DNA of 64,000 nt, taken from contig CM066994.1 of the NCBI GenBank assembly GCA_033977485.1, forward strand, positions 23,590,681-23,654,680, in the 5' to 3' direction. This document shows, one piece after another, positions 11,487-23,800 of the stretch. How positions within the stretch are numbered: the stretch's first letter is position 1; each line of letters opens with the position of its first letter. The position numbers were made by a program, and so were the translations under genes. Below the pieces are notes generated by a model. The model worked only from the letters and a program-made list of their open reading frames with translations, was not told the origin of the DNA and did no database searches. This DNA is from Hydrangea macrophylla. Taxonomy: Eukaryota; Streptophyta; Magnoliopsida; Cornales; Hydrangeaceae.

Positions 11487-11916
11487 GATAAAGATATATC
11501 TTTTGTGAGTCACTTCCTTCTTTTTTTCTTAACTTATGATTATATATATTATGAATTTTTTTTTTTAATTTTAAGTGTTTAAACATGGTGTAACTGGCAA
11601 CGAAAATACAAAGGAACTTTTTTTCTTGTTTAATTTTTATTTTTTAAATTGTAAACCAAACGAAGCCGTATTCACAGTCTGTTTTTAACTTTGAACAGTG
11701 GAAGGGTCATTTGTGATAAAATTTAGATCAATTAAAATAGATTGGGGAGATGAGAGAAATTGAAGAACAAGTTCACACAAAGATATAACGTGGTTCGGCC
11801 ACTTTGGCCTACTTTCACAACACAGAGTTTAAAGGACTACATCTCTTTCATTCATTTTCTCTTATTTTTTGTGACATTAAACCACTTATATTTATAGGTA
11901 GGAGATAACAAATCAT

Positions 11917-12162
11917 GTCGAGCAGGATGTACCTCAATTGACATAGCATCTTTCATTTCAGTGGAGAAGGAGAGGGTTCGAATCCCTATATAGGACTCTA
12001 GTTGCTTGCCTTCAGTTATTCTTCAATCGGAATAAATGGCCTTTGTTGGGCTTTATTATGGGCCAGTGTGGGACTTTGGTGTCGGGTTGGGGCAAGGGAG
12101 TGTGTGTGCGTATCCAGTCCGGATCCAGACAAGTATTTTAAAAAAAAAAAGAGAAAGAGAGA
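11917..12162 (+). mobile_element. tRNA-derived SINE
   Basis: 246 bp bounded by a perfect 15-bp duplication 'gagataacaaatcat' (11902-11916, 12163-12177). The head contains an A-box-like 'tacctcaattgacatag' and a B box 'gggttcgaatccc'. The tail is poly(A) plus GA-rich sequence. The long duplication and A-tail indicate L1-type retroposition. Confidence 0.88.
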
Positions 12163-12731
12163 GAGATAACAAATCATAATAAACACATATTGAGTAACAA
12201 TAATAACTAATTGTTGAATTTAATGCTCTATTGACTCCATGAGTCACTCTAACCAATCCCACAAATTATTCGAAACTATAATCTTCAACAATTTGGACAC
12301 AGTGACAAATTCATTAGGCAATGGCTTTGCCTACTGCCAAAGTTAATGGTGGAAGGAGAATTCTATGCTACGGACTATAGTGGATAGCTTGTATTATACG
12401 CGCTAAATGGGTGGCTGAGAGGAAGCTATGGGTAATTAAAGCCGCCAACAAAATGCTGCTAGTCCCAAACATCATATCCAGGTCTGAGAACATTGTACTT
12501 AGATCCCAAACATTATATCCAGTTTTCAAAGCATCTTACCCAAACCACCATGATACAAACATAATTGTTTAGTCTCAAAAAATTATACGTACTCAAGTCT
12601 GAAAATATTGTTACCATATTTAATTCCCAAAACATTGCACCCATATTTCAAAATATTGTACCAAAATCTCAAAAATATTATGTCTATTTTAGATCTGCAG
12701 TGACATATCAACTAAGGTATAGGGAGTATCT

Positions 12732-12855
12732 GCATAGGTTGGGTATAGGCAAATAGCTTGGCATATATAAGTCTTCTCGAATGTATAGTTTCAGAGTTCG
12801 AACCCCATCTCCTCCGGTATATATATATACATATATACATATATACATATATATA
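12732..12855 (+). mobile_element. Very short SINE with AT-microsatellite tail
   Basis: 124 bp flanked by a perfect 18-bp duplication 'aaggtatagggagtatct' (12714-12731, 12856-12873). The head is tRNA-like ('ataggcaaatagcttggcat', B box 'agttcgaacccc'). It runs directly into a tail of 'tatatatacatatata' repeats rather than poly(A). Confidence 0.75.
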
Positions 12856-13131
12856 AAGGTATAGGGAGTATCTCTATCTCATCAATGTCGGTGTGTGCAT
12901 GGTTCATCACTTGGCGGTCCAACCGGGCGTGCCAAAATGTTTGCTGTAATTTGCGCGGGCGTGCCAGAACCAATAATGGTTCGCTAGTGCAAACTAATTT
13001 CCTAAGTGCTTGTGTGAGTGATACACAAGGCTTTATGATCTGACTTCTAATGGGTGATTGTGTGTGGCGAGTAGGAAAGTACCCTCACCAAAAGTCCTAT
13101 GACAGTATTGAAGCACACAAGCCATACAAGT

Positions 13132-13892
13132 TGTACGCAACAAATTTCAAGTATGGAAATAACGAGAAAATTGAGGAACAAATATGATTTTATTGATTTC
13201 AGAAAATATGATTACAATCTCTGTATAGTTCTTTTACAATGAAAAGAAAATTCCTTTGATTCGATCTCCTTGATTGTTCACGATTCAAGGGCTTCTGGAG
13301 CTTGTTCTTGAACCGTAAATTTGTCCTTCAAATCTTCACGCTGGATGAAGTGCTTGTAGGAAAGCTTGAACGAGGGCCGGGGCTTGATCTCGAACAAACG
13401 AACGATTAATCTTCCTTTAACTTCTTGAAGAACGGATTAAACAAACTTGACTTGAATCTGAAGAACAACAAACTGTATGTTTGTTCTTCAGAAAGGCTTG
13501 GGTGATTTGAATGTAAGAGAGAGCTCTCAATTTTTGTGGAGAAATCTCTACTTGTTGAAAGGTTCCAAAGTCCTTTCTACATGGGTAGAGACCCCTATTT
13601 ATAGGCTTAGGGTATAGAGTTTTAATTGGTGACTCAATACATCCTAACCGTGGATTTGAAGTCCTACCTTGAGATTTTGACACGTGTCACCACTTTAGAG
13701 ACCATTATTTATATGGTTTCATGTGGTGTATATGACACATGTCAAAAATAAATTGGTCCACTTGTATTTTGTAGGGCCCACATTTGAGATAATTTTGACT
13801 TCTTGATTTTGACTAATTGTAATAATTAAAATTAATTAATTCTTAACTAATCAATCAGTAATTAAATAATTACCAAAATTTTAATGTCTACA
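13132..13892 (-). repeat. 3' LTR of the Tat element
   Basis: 761 bp, TG...CA, base-for-base the same as 27432-28192 in my line-by-line comparison. TATA box on the minus strand at 13596-13603. A purine tract (complement of 'aatgcccccacttc') abuts it at 13893. An 88-codon open frame inside has no recognisable similarity and is not annotated. Confidence 0.95.
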
Positions 13893-14007
13893 AATGCCCC
13901 CACTTCATGGCACGTCGACATTATGTTTACCGTACACTCGCGACGGGACTTGAAGTATTTAAAGTAAAATTTTTATTTATTTATTTATTTATTATTATTA
14001 TTATTAT

Positions 14008-14055
<48 letters not shown>

Positions 14056-14673
14056 CATGAGAACCAAATAGAAGTGAGACTTGGACTGAAATTGGTCCAA
14101 CTTTAAACCTTTCCAAACACACCCATAGAATTAATTGGTGCACAAGCTAAATTACACCAACCTGCCAAACGGACTCATATAGCATTAAATGGCAAACAAT
14201 ACCAATTGTTGCCCCATATTGTATTATTTCCATTTACATACACTTGCAGTTACTCCATTTCTTCATTGAAAGTTTAGACCACGTATGGTAGTGGACAATT
14301 GAAGCCATATTCCATTGTATTGTAACCGGATTTCCCATACAAGTCTTACATTGAATTCTCTTTGGCTGAAGCATTAGTAATTGCATTAGACTTGGAAACC
14401 CACTGACTTTTTTTTTTTGTTTTTTTTTTTTTTTTTTTTTTTAAGCATGTTGTTGTTTCCTAATCAGGTTAGGAGTCTTCTTCAAACAAACAAGCCTTTA
14501 GGAAACTTGTAGATTTGTAGTCTTTGAAACCAAATCTATATATATTAATGGCGAACATGGTGCTCACAATTCAGCCGCTTCCGAGAGAACGTTTGGTCAA
14601 AAAAAATAAAAAAATTGTAAGTCTCACTCTTTTTTTTTTTTTTTTTTCGGTTCTCCTTGCTCTTGTAGCAGAC

Positions 14674-14707
<34 letters not shown>

Positions 14708-15133
14708 GTTTTATCAAGATATAAAACTTGTATGAAGTCCATTGATTCTGGATACCAATTCGTCTTGTGCACAGCAACGTACCAAATAAAATTATGAATA
14801 TTGATTCCACATACTTTGCAGTTGAATTCTTTTTGGAGATTTCTTCACCAATTTGACACCTTTTTTTTTTTTTTTTTTTTTGCAAAGAACTTTGGCTTTG
14901 TAAGTCTTTTTTTTTTTTTTTTTTTTTTTTTGAATGCTTGTACCAATCGGCTGTATATGTTGTTAAATCCATGTAAGTAGCTATAGTGAAATCAATGACC
15001 AACATAATCCAAGTATTGAATGTTGCATAATTTTTTAATTGCACCATGATGTAGATGGTCAAACCCAAGCCTTGAGTTCTGCAAATTTATTTATTTATTT
15101 ATTTATTATTTTTTTTTTTAGGAATTGCAATTT

Positions 15134-15171
<38 letters not shown>

Positions 15172-15482
15172 TCGCCTATACTTAAATCACCACACAACAT
15201 ATAGTCATCTCCATGATGTAGTAGATTACTTCCACATGTTCTATTTTTTTAACATCTTACCCCACCGTACCAACTAGCAGTAGAGTTTCTATAGTGTCAA
15301 ATTTTCCTTTGACTGATTCAAAATTTTTTTATTTTTTTTTATTATTATTTTTTTTCAACTGCTTCTATTTTTGCACAAGATCTTCTTAAAGAATTTGGAG
15401 TCTACCGACCCTTTAGTAAGCATCTCTTCTAACTTTTTTGTTTGATTACCTAAAAAAATGTATTTTGTATAGAATCGTAGCA

Positions 15483-15517
<35 letters not shown>

Positions 15518-15520
15518 AGG
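13893..15520. repeat. Homopolymer-rich, low-complexity 3' region of the Tat element
   Basis: Repeated uninterrupted T tracts on this strand (poly-A in element sense): about 45 nt at 14011-14055, and tracts near 14410-14442, 14861-14881, 14907-14931, 15138-15170 and 15485-15515, plus (ATT)n and an AT microsatellite near 14675-14707. No coding sequence was seen. Confidence 0.9.
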
Positions 15521-15570
15521 GATTCAAAGTAGTGCATTATCCGGCATCTTCGGAGAATAGCTTTGGACTT

Positions 15571-16082
15571 GCTACCCCAGAGCTATTAATCCTCATGGGC
15601 AAACACTCCATTGTGACTCCGACCTTCGGGGAACAGCTTTGGAATTGCTACCCCAGAGCTATTAATCCTCATGGGCAAACAACCCATTGTGACTCTGATT
15701 TTCGGGGAACACCCTTTGGAATTGCTACCCCAGAGCTATTAATCCTCATGGGCAAACAACCCATTGTGACTCCGACTTTCGGGGAACACCCTTTGGAATT
15801 GCTACCCCAGAGCTATTAATCCTCATGGGCAAACACTCCATTGTGACTCCGACTTTCGGGGAACACCCTTTGGAATTGCTACCCCAGAGCTATTAATCCT
15901 CATGGGCAAACAACCCATTGTGACTCTGATTTTCGGGGAACACCCTTTGGAATTGCTACCCCAGAGCTATTAATCCTCATGGGCAAACAACCCATTGTGA
16001 CTCCGACTTTCGGGGAACACCCTTTGGAATTGCTACCCCAGAGCTATTAATCCTCATGGGCAAACACTCCATTGTGACTCCG
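15571..16082 (+). repeat. Seven 76-77 bp tandem repeats in the Tat element
   Basis: Units start 'gctaccccagagctattaat' at 15571, 15647, 15724, 15801, 15878, 15955 and 16032; the last is truncated. Sub-variants (cactcca/ccgac, aaccca/ctgatt, aaccca/ccgact) recur in the order A-B-C-A-B-C-A, so the array is a roughly 231-bp higher-order repeat. It ends 145 bp before the start of the antisense PMD gene. Tandem arrays between pol and the 3' LTR are characteristic of Tat elements. Confidence 0.93.
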
Positions 16083-16226
16083 AAGATCTATCTTGCTTTA
16101 TAACGTACAATATTTTATATGTCGCTTTACTTGCTTTTGCAATATATCTTTATTTATCCAATCTCCACAACAGTTAATGTCTTTTTCTTTTTCTCTTTTT
16201 TTTTTTTTTTTTTTTTTAGATTGGTC

Positions 16227-18366
16227 ATGGTTTTTTTCAAGGACTTTAGCTCATCCCGAAAACATTTCATGTCCATCGTGGATAACAAGGATGACGAAGA
16301 GCAAACAGGCAGTATATTTTCTGTTCTCACGCCTTCAGCCGGTCCATTTTCACAAAAATGGCCCAAATTAGAGAGTTTACCCAAATTAACAGAATGGTCG
16401 GTTGCAGATTCTTCCGGATCACCAGATCGTATTTTTCTGCAATCGCCCTTTCACTCAAATACCTCACGTGCAAAGTCATTCAAGACCTTGGGTCACCGAA
16501 TAGTTTCAGGAGATGTACATTGGGGCTGTACGTTGAAGCTTGAAGGTGAATTCAGATTCATCAAACGGTATTGGGAATGGACTGAATATATCCTTGGGAA
16601 TTATTCAACGGTGCTTCAAACAGCCCGTATATACAATGCCGTTTATGCCTCATTGTATACGTATGACCGGAATCCTGATATCATGAGAGCATTCTGCGAA
16701 GCTTGGTGTCCAGCCACTAATACACTTCACACATCCGCAGGCGAGTTGTCTATATCTCTATGGGATCTACGACTAATAGGCGGTCTTCCTATAGTTGGTG
16801 CGATTTATGAAGAAATCATCCCGAGTGCTTTGGAATTAACTGGGATAGACAAAAAGGCAAATACCAGACATGTTCCTAATAGCTGCCCGCTCCTGTTCTC
16901 AGCTTATCATTTCTTGCGGAAAAGGAAGGGGAGGAATTCTCAAGTGTCAATCGCTGAATGGGTTGAATTTTGGTTTAGAGGAGACGAAAAACACAAATTT
17001 AATAAACCCCGAACTCGCAAGTCTAAAAGTGTCACTCGTCCTAAGTCAACTCAGAATCCTACTGGAGACCTTGATGAGCCTCGAGCCAGGACACCGAAAG
17101 AGGATTCGGTTTTTGCAGATCTTGGGATTAGTAGTACTTTTCATGATAAGACATACTTAGCTGCATTTCTTTCTTGTTGGTTGTGCGTGTTCGTCCTCCC
17201 AACTAACAAAGGAAACAACATTCGTCCGGGAACTTTCAAAGTTGCAAGCTTCTTGGCCGGAGGTCGCACGTACAGCCTTGCTGTGCCCGTGTTAGCTAGT
17301 ATCTATGATGGGTTGAATAGATTATCTAAATCTTCAGACCCCGGGCGGTCGCATTCGCATTTGCCCTTTCATTACGTGTACGGATGGCTAGCGTTTTATT
17401 TCGGTACACACTACTTAATTCCTCACGAGACGCAAGGGGCTGTGCAAGGACCCAAAATGTCCAGATACTCAGGTGCAGGAGGCGCCAAATATTTTGATGA
17501 ACGTGAGGCTCGAGAACTTATCCACAATGGTAGCCAAGCAAAATGGTGCGAAATGATGCTCAACAACAGCAGTGAGACATTTATTGATGATGGAAATCTG
17601 TGTCTTCCACAACAAAGCTATTTCCTTAGCCTTCGTTCGAGTTACTTGGTATTGCGTCAAGAAAGCTCTATCATAGTTGAACCTTATAGTCTCAATCGAT
17701 TTAGCAGACAATTTGGGTTTTGTCAAGACATACCAGGTGACTTAAAAGACGATGTTCGTTCTGCTACCTGGAGGCAAGCTCTTGAATATTGGCGCATATG
17801 CCTCGCAAAGGGTACCTTTGCCAACGTACTTTTACCTGCGCGTTGTGATGACCCAAATATCCACACTACTCAAACTTACCAAGAATGGTGGTCAACCAGG
17901 CATGGTGACTACTTAAGTAATGGGTTGGAGATTTTTATTGAGAGTACAAGGTCATCTAAATCCAAGCGAAAGGAGCATAAATCCCAAGAAAGTTCTGATT
18001 CGGAAGAGTTGCTAGATTTGGAAGATGACGGTGATGACAGTGATGGTGGCACTAGAGCTGCTAAAAACATAAGTAAGCCACATGTTCCACGTACTTCATT
18101 AGTTCGCCAGATTTCTGAAGGCATACCAAGCATGAAAAGATCTCACGCAGACTGTCATCTTAGCATTGTGGAGGGAGAGCAAATAGGGGACTCTCAAAAG
18201 CATGATGAGGATCCTTACAAGCAGTCTGCTTCTAAAAAGAATAAATCTTTGGTGCTTCCAAGGATTGTCCTTCGCAATACTAACCTTGAAACCTTTTTTG
18301 ATGGAGTTCCCAGCTCGTCGTGTGCAATCATAGGGACACATGAACAGGTAATGTCCCTTAACTCCC

Positions 18367-18398
<32 letters not shown>

Positions 18399-19310
18399 GT
18401 TTGTACTTGATTTCTTACCCCACACTTTTTTTTTTGCCAGTTAGGAGAATGCGAACTGGTTGTCGGGGAAGACAATGAAAAGGACGACGATGAAAAGACT
18501 CTGGAGGCTGATGCTTTCAGCTGTAGCGAAAACTCGGTAGTTGGGCCATTGCACGATGATTCAGGAACCAAGACGCTTGAGAACACACCAGATATTACCT
18601 CCCAAGCTACGAAGGTAGATATATACCTTGAGGGTCGTACCATTGCATCACAACTTAATGCAGTCCCTACACATTCTTGTTCTACGTATCAACCTAGCAA
18701 TATCGCTTCGTCTCTTGTCAAGAGGGCGATTGAAGGGTTAGGAGTTGACTTGCTGAAATTACTTAAGGAGGCCTCACTTAATCGTGTCTCTAAGGTGCAT
18801 GAAGTTGCTTCATCCGTATACAAGAGCATTAGTAGTCTTAATGGTGACCCATACCCCTTAAAGACCATTGTAGATTCATATGTGGGTAGTGTAAATGCGT
18901 ACTTAGAATTTAAAAAGCAGTTCACTGGGTGTGTATCCGCGCATGACATAGCAACCAAAAGGGTTAAGGCAACAAAGGACCTTGAATTTGTCAAGTCCAA
19001 CCTCATGACAGCAAAGCAGGATCAAAGTGATTTCGTTTCCGCTTTAGCTGATGTCAAGAAGAAAAGAATCACTCTTGAGGCGACATTACGTTCTCTGTTG
19101 CAGGAAGAGTCGAATATGGAAGGAGACTTGAAGGCTAAGAATGTCGCAGTTGAAACAGCTAAGCACCAGGTAGAAGCAGCGGAAAAGGTTCTACATGACG
19201 TAACTTTGATTCCAACGGTAACAACTGAAGATGCAGACATGCTACAGAATTTGCGCAGACAGGTTGAGAGTCTTCAGTCGTCACTTGATTCTTCATGTTG
19301 GATGAATTGA
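16227..19310 (+). CDS. Antisense plant mobile domain (PMD) protein carried by the Tat element
   Basis: Two coding exons, 16227-18347 and 18441-19310, joined in frame across a 93-bp intron with GT donor, T-rich tract and 'tttttgccag' acceptor; about 996 residues. The first ATG follows another T tract ending in AG, so a 5' UTR intron is possible. Residues from about 95 to 560 resemble the PMD/MAIN-like family (HWGCTLKLEGEF; AFCEAWCPATNTLHTSAGEL; SLWDLRLIGGLPIVG; HYVYGWLAFYFGTHY). It is followed by a basic/acidic linker (KSKRKEHK, EDDGDDSD) and, in exon 2, a charged segment likely to form a coiled coil (about 850-985). It is encoded opposite to gag-pol and converges with it, 474 bp apart. PMD genes captured in antisense by Tat elements are known; their function is not. 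The first ATG and exon structure are inferred. Confidence 0.8.
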
Positions 19311-19334
19311 TATATTTAGAGACCTCTCCATGTC

Positions 19335-19380
<46 letters not shown>

Positions 19381-19784
19381 AATTTTTTTTTTTTTTTTTT
19401 AGCTTTAGCAGCTTAGTAATTTATCCAGATGACATTATTACTAACTTTCTTTCAATAATAAATGACATCCCTTTTCCTTTCTGATATGCTCATTCATATT
19501 GTTTATTTACAGCTTGCCTCTTCATGAGGCAACAATATTGCATACCCTGTTGTGATTGTTATTGCATCTCATCAAATTAACCACATATTCTATCAATAGT
19601 GATTTGCATGTGCCTATTCATTAATGTTGACTGAACTTGAAATTTCAAGTTGCCTATGTACCCTAAGAAAGGGATCAAGTCATTACGTAGTTCAAAGCAT
19701 TTCTTTCCAAAAGACAAATTTTTTTTTTTTTCAGATGTGCCGTACACAGTTTATACTCATGCGGGCCAGGAGTGCGGTGTGCTT
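19311..19784. other. Spacer between the convergent PMD gene and pol
   Basis: Contains T tracts at about 19338-19372 and 19383-19400 and no ORF. Transcripts from both strands should end here. Confidence 0.7.
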
Positions 19785-20813
19785 TTATGGATAGTATCTT
19801 TTTAGGAACTTTCCATTGATTGGACCTACGCGTAATCCATCTTCGTCAACAATCTTGTAGGCACCGCTGGTGTAGACTTCACGCACAACATAAGGACCGT
19901 CCCACTTTGACGTAAACTTATTGCCAGTGCGATGACTAAGTATAATGGGTCTTCTAACCGCTAATACTAAGTCTCCAACTTGAAAGGACCGATGTCGTAC
20001 TCTCTTGTTAAAAGCTTTGGAGAGTCGTGCTTGATAGCATTCCATTCTTTGTTGCGCTTCGAGTCTTTTTTCATCCAACGCTTCTAGTTCTTCGAGACGC
20101 AAACGTGCATTTTCTTCATTTGTTAGGCCCTCTTGTAATGCAATCCTCAACGATGGGATCTGTTGCTCTAATGGCAAAACGGCCTCAACGCCGTAAACGA
20201 GTGCATATGGAGTGGCTTGTGTAGATGTTCTATGAGTTGTGCGATACGCCCATAATACCTCGCCAATCCTCTCGTGCCAATCCTTCTTTGACTTGGCTAC
20301 CACTTTCTTAAGCAAGTTGCACAGGGTTTTGTTAAACGCCTCTGCAAGACCATTGGCTGGAGCATTGTACATAGAGGAGTTCCGTTGTTTGAAACTGAAC
20401 TTCTCGCATAAGTTATCCATGAGAGAATTGTAGAAAGGTTTTCCATTGTCGGTAATGATGTATATGGGAACACCATACCGAAAGATGATGTTAGTCTTGA
20501 TGAAATCAACGACAGTTTCCTTTTTCACATCTCTGAGCGGGACAGCTTCAGCCCATTTTGAGAAATAGTCGGTTGCCGCCAAAATGTACAAGTGACCTCT
20601 AGACGATTTTGTCAGAGGTCCAACTACATCAAGTCCCCACGCTTCAAATGGCCAGGAAGCGATAGTAGGGTGTAAGGGTTCTGGTGGTTGATGGATAAAG
20701 TTTGCATAAAACTGACAAGCTTGACATCTTTTCGCATATTCCATGCAATCTTTCACCATAGTAGGCCAATAATAACCCATTCTTTTCACACGAAAGTGAA
20801 GCTTTGGTCCAGA
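19785..20813 (-). CDS. Integrase (core and C-terminus) of the Tat element, after the in-frame stop
   Basis: Continues the gag-pol frame directly after a TAG at 20814-20816, with the first internal ATG at 20789. It has the CQAC half of the HHCC zinc finger, the rve core with the catalytic series DVVGPLT ... TDNG ... E in the NGLAEAFNKT segment, and a C-terminal GPY/F-like segment (WDGPYVVREVY, GAYKIVDEDG) ending KFLKRYYP. The HxH half of the zinc finger (HSGICGAH) is encoded before the stop. Apart from the stop the integrase looks intact. Confidence 0.9.
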   Translation of the reverse strand, partial: SGPKLHFRVKRMGYYWPTMVKDCMEYAKRCQACQFYANFIHQPPEPLHPTIASWPFEAWGLDVVGPLTKSSRGHLYILAATDYFSKWAEAVPLRDVKKETVVDFIKTNIIFRYGVPIYIITDNGKPFYNSLMDNLCEKFSFKQRNSSMYNAPANGLAEAFNKTLCNLLKKVVAKSKKDWHERIGEVLWAYRTTHRTSTQATPYALVYGVEAVLPLEQQIPSLRIALQEGLTNEENARLRLEELEALDEKRLEAQQRMECYQARLSKAFNKRVRHRSFQVGDLVLAVRRPIILSHRTGNKFTSKWDGPYVVREVYTSGAYKIVDEDGLRVGPINGKFLKRYYP

Positions 20814-23800
20814 CTAATGGGCCCCACATATTCCAGAGTGCGCTTCCTCCATAGCTTGAGTTGCTTCAACTTCTCCAAGGCAGCGTAGAAATAGTCCTTC
20901 AAAAGAGCGTCGAAACAAGGTATCTTTGTAGTATATGAACCGTGGAGCTCGCCGCTTTATCTCAGTCTTGTGACGTAAGTCCTCTGGAAGTTTTCCATGC
21001 TCCAAGTAGTCGATGAGAGGTCTCCGCCAATCGTCTGCTTCAATGACTAAAACTGAGATCAAGTTAACCTCCTCTAACGTGCAATCAAGTAAGTGGGGTA
21101 ACACCCACCGTTGGCACACAGGAATGTCGACCTTTTCATCTTCCAATAATGCTAGCGTTGTAGCCAAGTTTGCCAAGGCATCTGCCAGTCGATTATCCTT
21201 TCTAGGAACATGTTCCAACACGACACTATCAAACTTTTCTAAAAGATGGGAAGCATATCGAAAGTATGGCACTAAGTCATCTTTTCTAACTTCGTAGACT
21301 TTGAGAAGCTGGTTGACAACTAACTTTGAATCACCATAAATCTCTAAGTCAGGAATTTTTATTTCTACTGCCATTTCCAGGCCAATGATTAAAGCTTGAT
21401 ACTCGGCAACGTTGTTAGAGCACCTTTCACCGAGTGTAAAAGCGTATGTAAAAATTTGCCTTTGTGGTGAAACCAAGACTATGCCTGCCCCCGCTCCATC
21501 AAACCGTGATGCTCCATCGAAAAACATCATCCATGAGGGAAGTATATCAATGAATAGTACATCTTCATCAGGAAAATCTTCTGAGATTTCCCAATCAGCT
21601 GGGATTGGGTGATCAGCCAAGAAGTCTGCTATAACTTGTCCTTTGACGGCCTTTCGAGGGACGTAAATAATTTCAAATTCATTGAATAAGATTGACCATC
21701 GTGCAAGTCGTCCTGAAAGAACTGGTTTGGACATGACGTACTTTATAGGATCGGCTCTTGCCACTAAGTGAACTGTGTGAGCTAAAAAGTAATGTCTTAG
21801 CTTCTGTGATGCAAAGACCAATGCTAGACATGTCTTTTCAATAGGAGAATACTTTAGCTCTGTCACAGTCAAGCGACGACTCAAGTAGTATAATGCTTTT
21901 TCCTTGCGCTCTTCATTCTCTTGCGCAAGGAGAGCCCCAAGTGATTCTTCCTGCGCAGCAATATAAAGTACAAGCGGCTTTCGTACTATGGGAGCTCCTA
22001 ACACTGGGGGATTAAGCAAGTACCTCTTTATGTTATCCAAAGCATTCTGACAAGCTTGATCCCATATGAAAGGTACGTCCTTCTTCATAAGACGACTGAA
22101 AGGTTGGCATCGTCCAGCTAAATTTGAAATGAATCTGCGAATAAAAGCGAGTTGACCTTGTAAGCTTCGTAATTCATGCAAATTCTTAGGTGGTGACATT
22201 TTTTGAATAGCATCAATTTTGGCTGGATCAACTTCAATGCCACGATGTCGAACAATGTAGCCCAAGAATTTTCCTGAAGTAACACCGAAAGCACACTTAA
22301 GGGGATTCATTTTAAGTTGATATTTTCTCAACCTATTGAACACCATACGTAGATCATGAAGATGGTCTTCCCTATTCTTGCTTTTGACTACCAAGTCATC
22401 AACGTAGCACTCCACATTTTTATGGAGTACGTCATCAAAGATCTTTTGCATTGCACGTTGGTAAGTAGCCCCTGCATTCTTAAGACCAAATGGCATAACT
22501 TTGTAACAATAAATGCCTTTTGGGGTCCGAAAAGCAGTCAACTCTTCATCTGTAGGCGTCATCCGTATTTGATTATAACCCGAGAAACCGTCCATGAAGG
22601 AAAGAGCTTCATGTCCTGTAGTTGCATCAACTGTCAGTTCAGCAATAGGAATAGGAAAGTCATCTTTAGGACAAGCATTGTTTAGGTCGCGAAAGTCGAC
22701 ACAAATGCGTATCTGTCCATTCTTCTTTTTCACCGGGACTATACTTGAGATCCAAGTGGGGTACTTTACTTCTCGAATAAACCCTGCTTCAATCAACTTA
22801 TTGATTTCTTCTTCTATTTTTGGAACAAGCTCTGGTCTAAAGAAACGTTGAGCTTGTTTGACTGGCCGTGCTCCATGTTTGATTGCAAGGTTATGTACTG
22901 CAATTTTGGGGTCTAGACCTGGCATTTCTTTGTATGTCCAAGCAAATACATCCTTATATTCAAACAACAATTCAAAGTATTTTTCCTCTTCTGAAGGCTC
23001 CAATAACGTGCTGATCAAGATTGGTCTAGGTTCTTCTATTGTCCCTAAATTCAGCTCCTTGAGCTCGTCGACAGTAGGTTGCCCCCCGTCTTCGAGTGTT
23101 GAGGGTGCTTCATTAACATCATCCCCGATGGAGTCGTCATCGCATGCCTCCTCGAATGTAATATGAAAAGATGATGTATAAGCTACTTCTTCATTGTCAG
23201 CTTCTTGGTTCCCAAGATCATCTTGGTTTGTCAACACGATGGTTCGCCGTTTAGCTTTCAACACATCATCCACACTTACATCTAGCTTGGTAGTGCGCTT
23301 CATGCGAGAGGGAATCAAACTCCGAGTTTCAGTATCTTCCTTTTCTTCAATTTCGATCCCTTCAGGAGCATCATTATTACGCCTCTTTGTAAGCCAGCGA
23401 TTTGTTTTGGTGGTTCGAGAGAAGACTGAATTTAGTAATTGAGGGGTTTGATTTTCCTCCATTTGATTGGAAGTACCCAGCCTATTAAAAGCAGATGTGC
23501 GGGACATAAGTCTCGTATGAGAGGGTGAACGATCTTCATTTGGTACACGCTCACCCAACCTATCGAAGACAGAAGTATGCGAAGATGATGTTCCAATGCG
23601 GTCAAACACCGAAACACGAGAAGTACGTTGGGAATTTTTCTCGTCATCAATTTCTTCTACCGTAATGTATTGGGCATTTACTTTCTTGCTTTTCCCTCTA
23701 ACTGGAATACGAATAGGTTCATCAGGGGTAAATCCTAGACCAGTTTTGGGCAAGGTAATCATGTGTCCTTGTTGCCTCAGCTTATTTTGAGTTTCGGTGA

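Noticed and set aside
11917..12000. tRNA gene suggested by A and B boxes
   Set aside because: No cloverleaf can be completed, and the sequence has an A-tail and a 15-bp duplication, so it is a SINE. The same applies at 12732 and 31131.
13417..13683. 88-codon ORF repeated at 27717-27983
   Set aside because: It is simply the same frame in the two identical LTRs of the Tat element, with no family resemblance and lying across the promoter.
14524..15068. ORFs near the poly-T and AT tracts
   Set aside because: They are dominated by Lys/Phe/Ile/Tyr runs from homopolymers and microsatellites.
16119..16226. Upstream extension of the PMD frame through the T tract (poly-Phe)
   Set aside because: The frame is open only because TTT repeats encode Phe. 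The tract ending in AG looks like a splice acceptor, so the ATG at 16227 is preferred.
16227..19310. PMD gene as a host gene next to a retrotransposon
   Set aside because: It lies inside the element between pol and the 3' LTR, bounded by the element's own target duplication.
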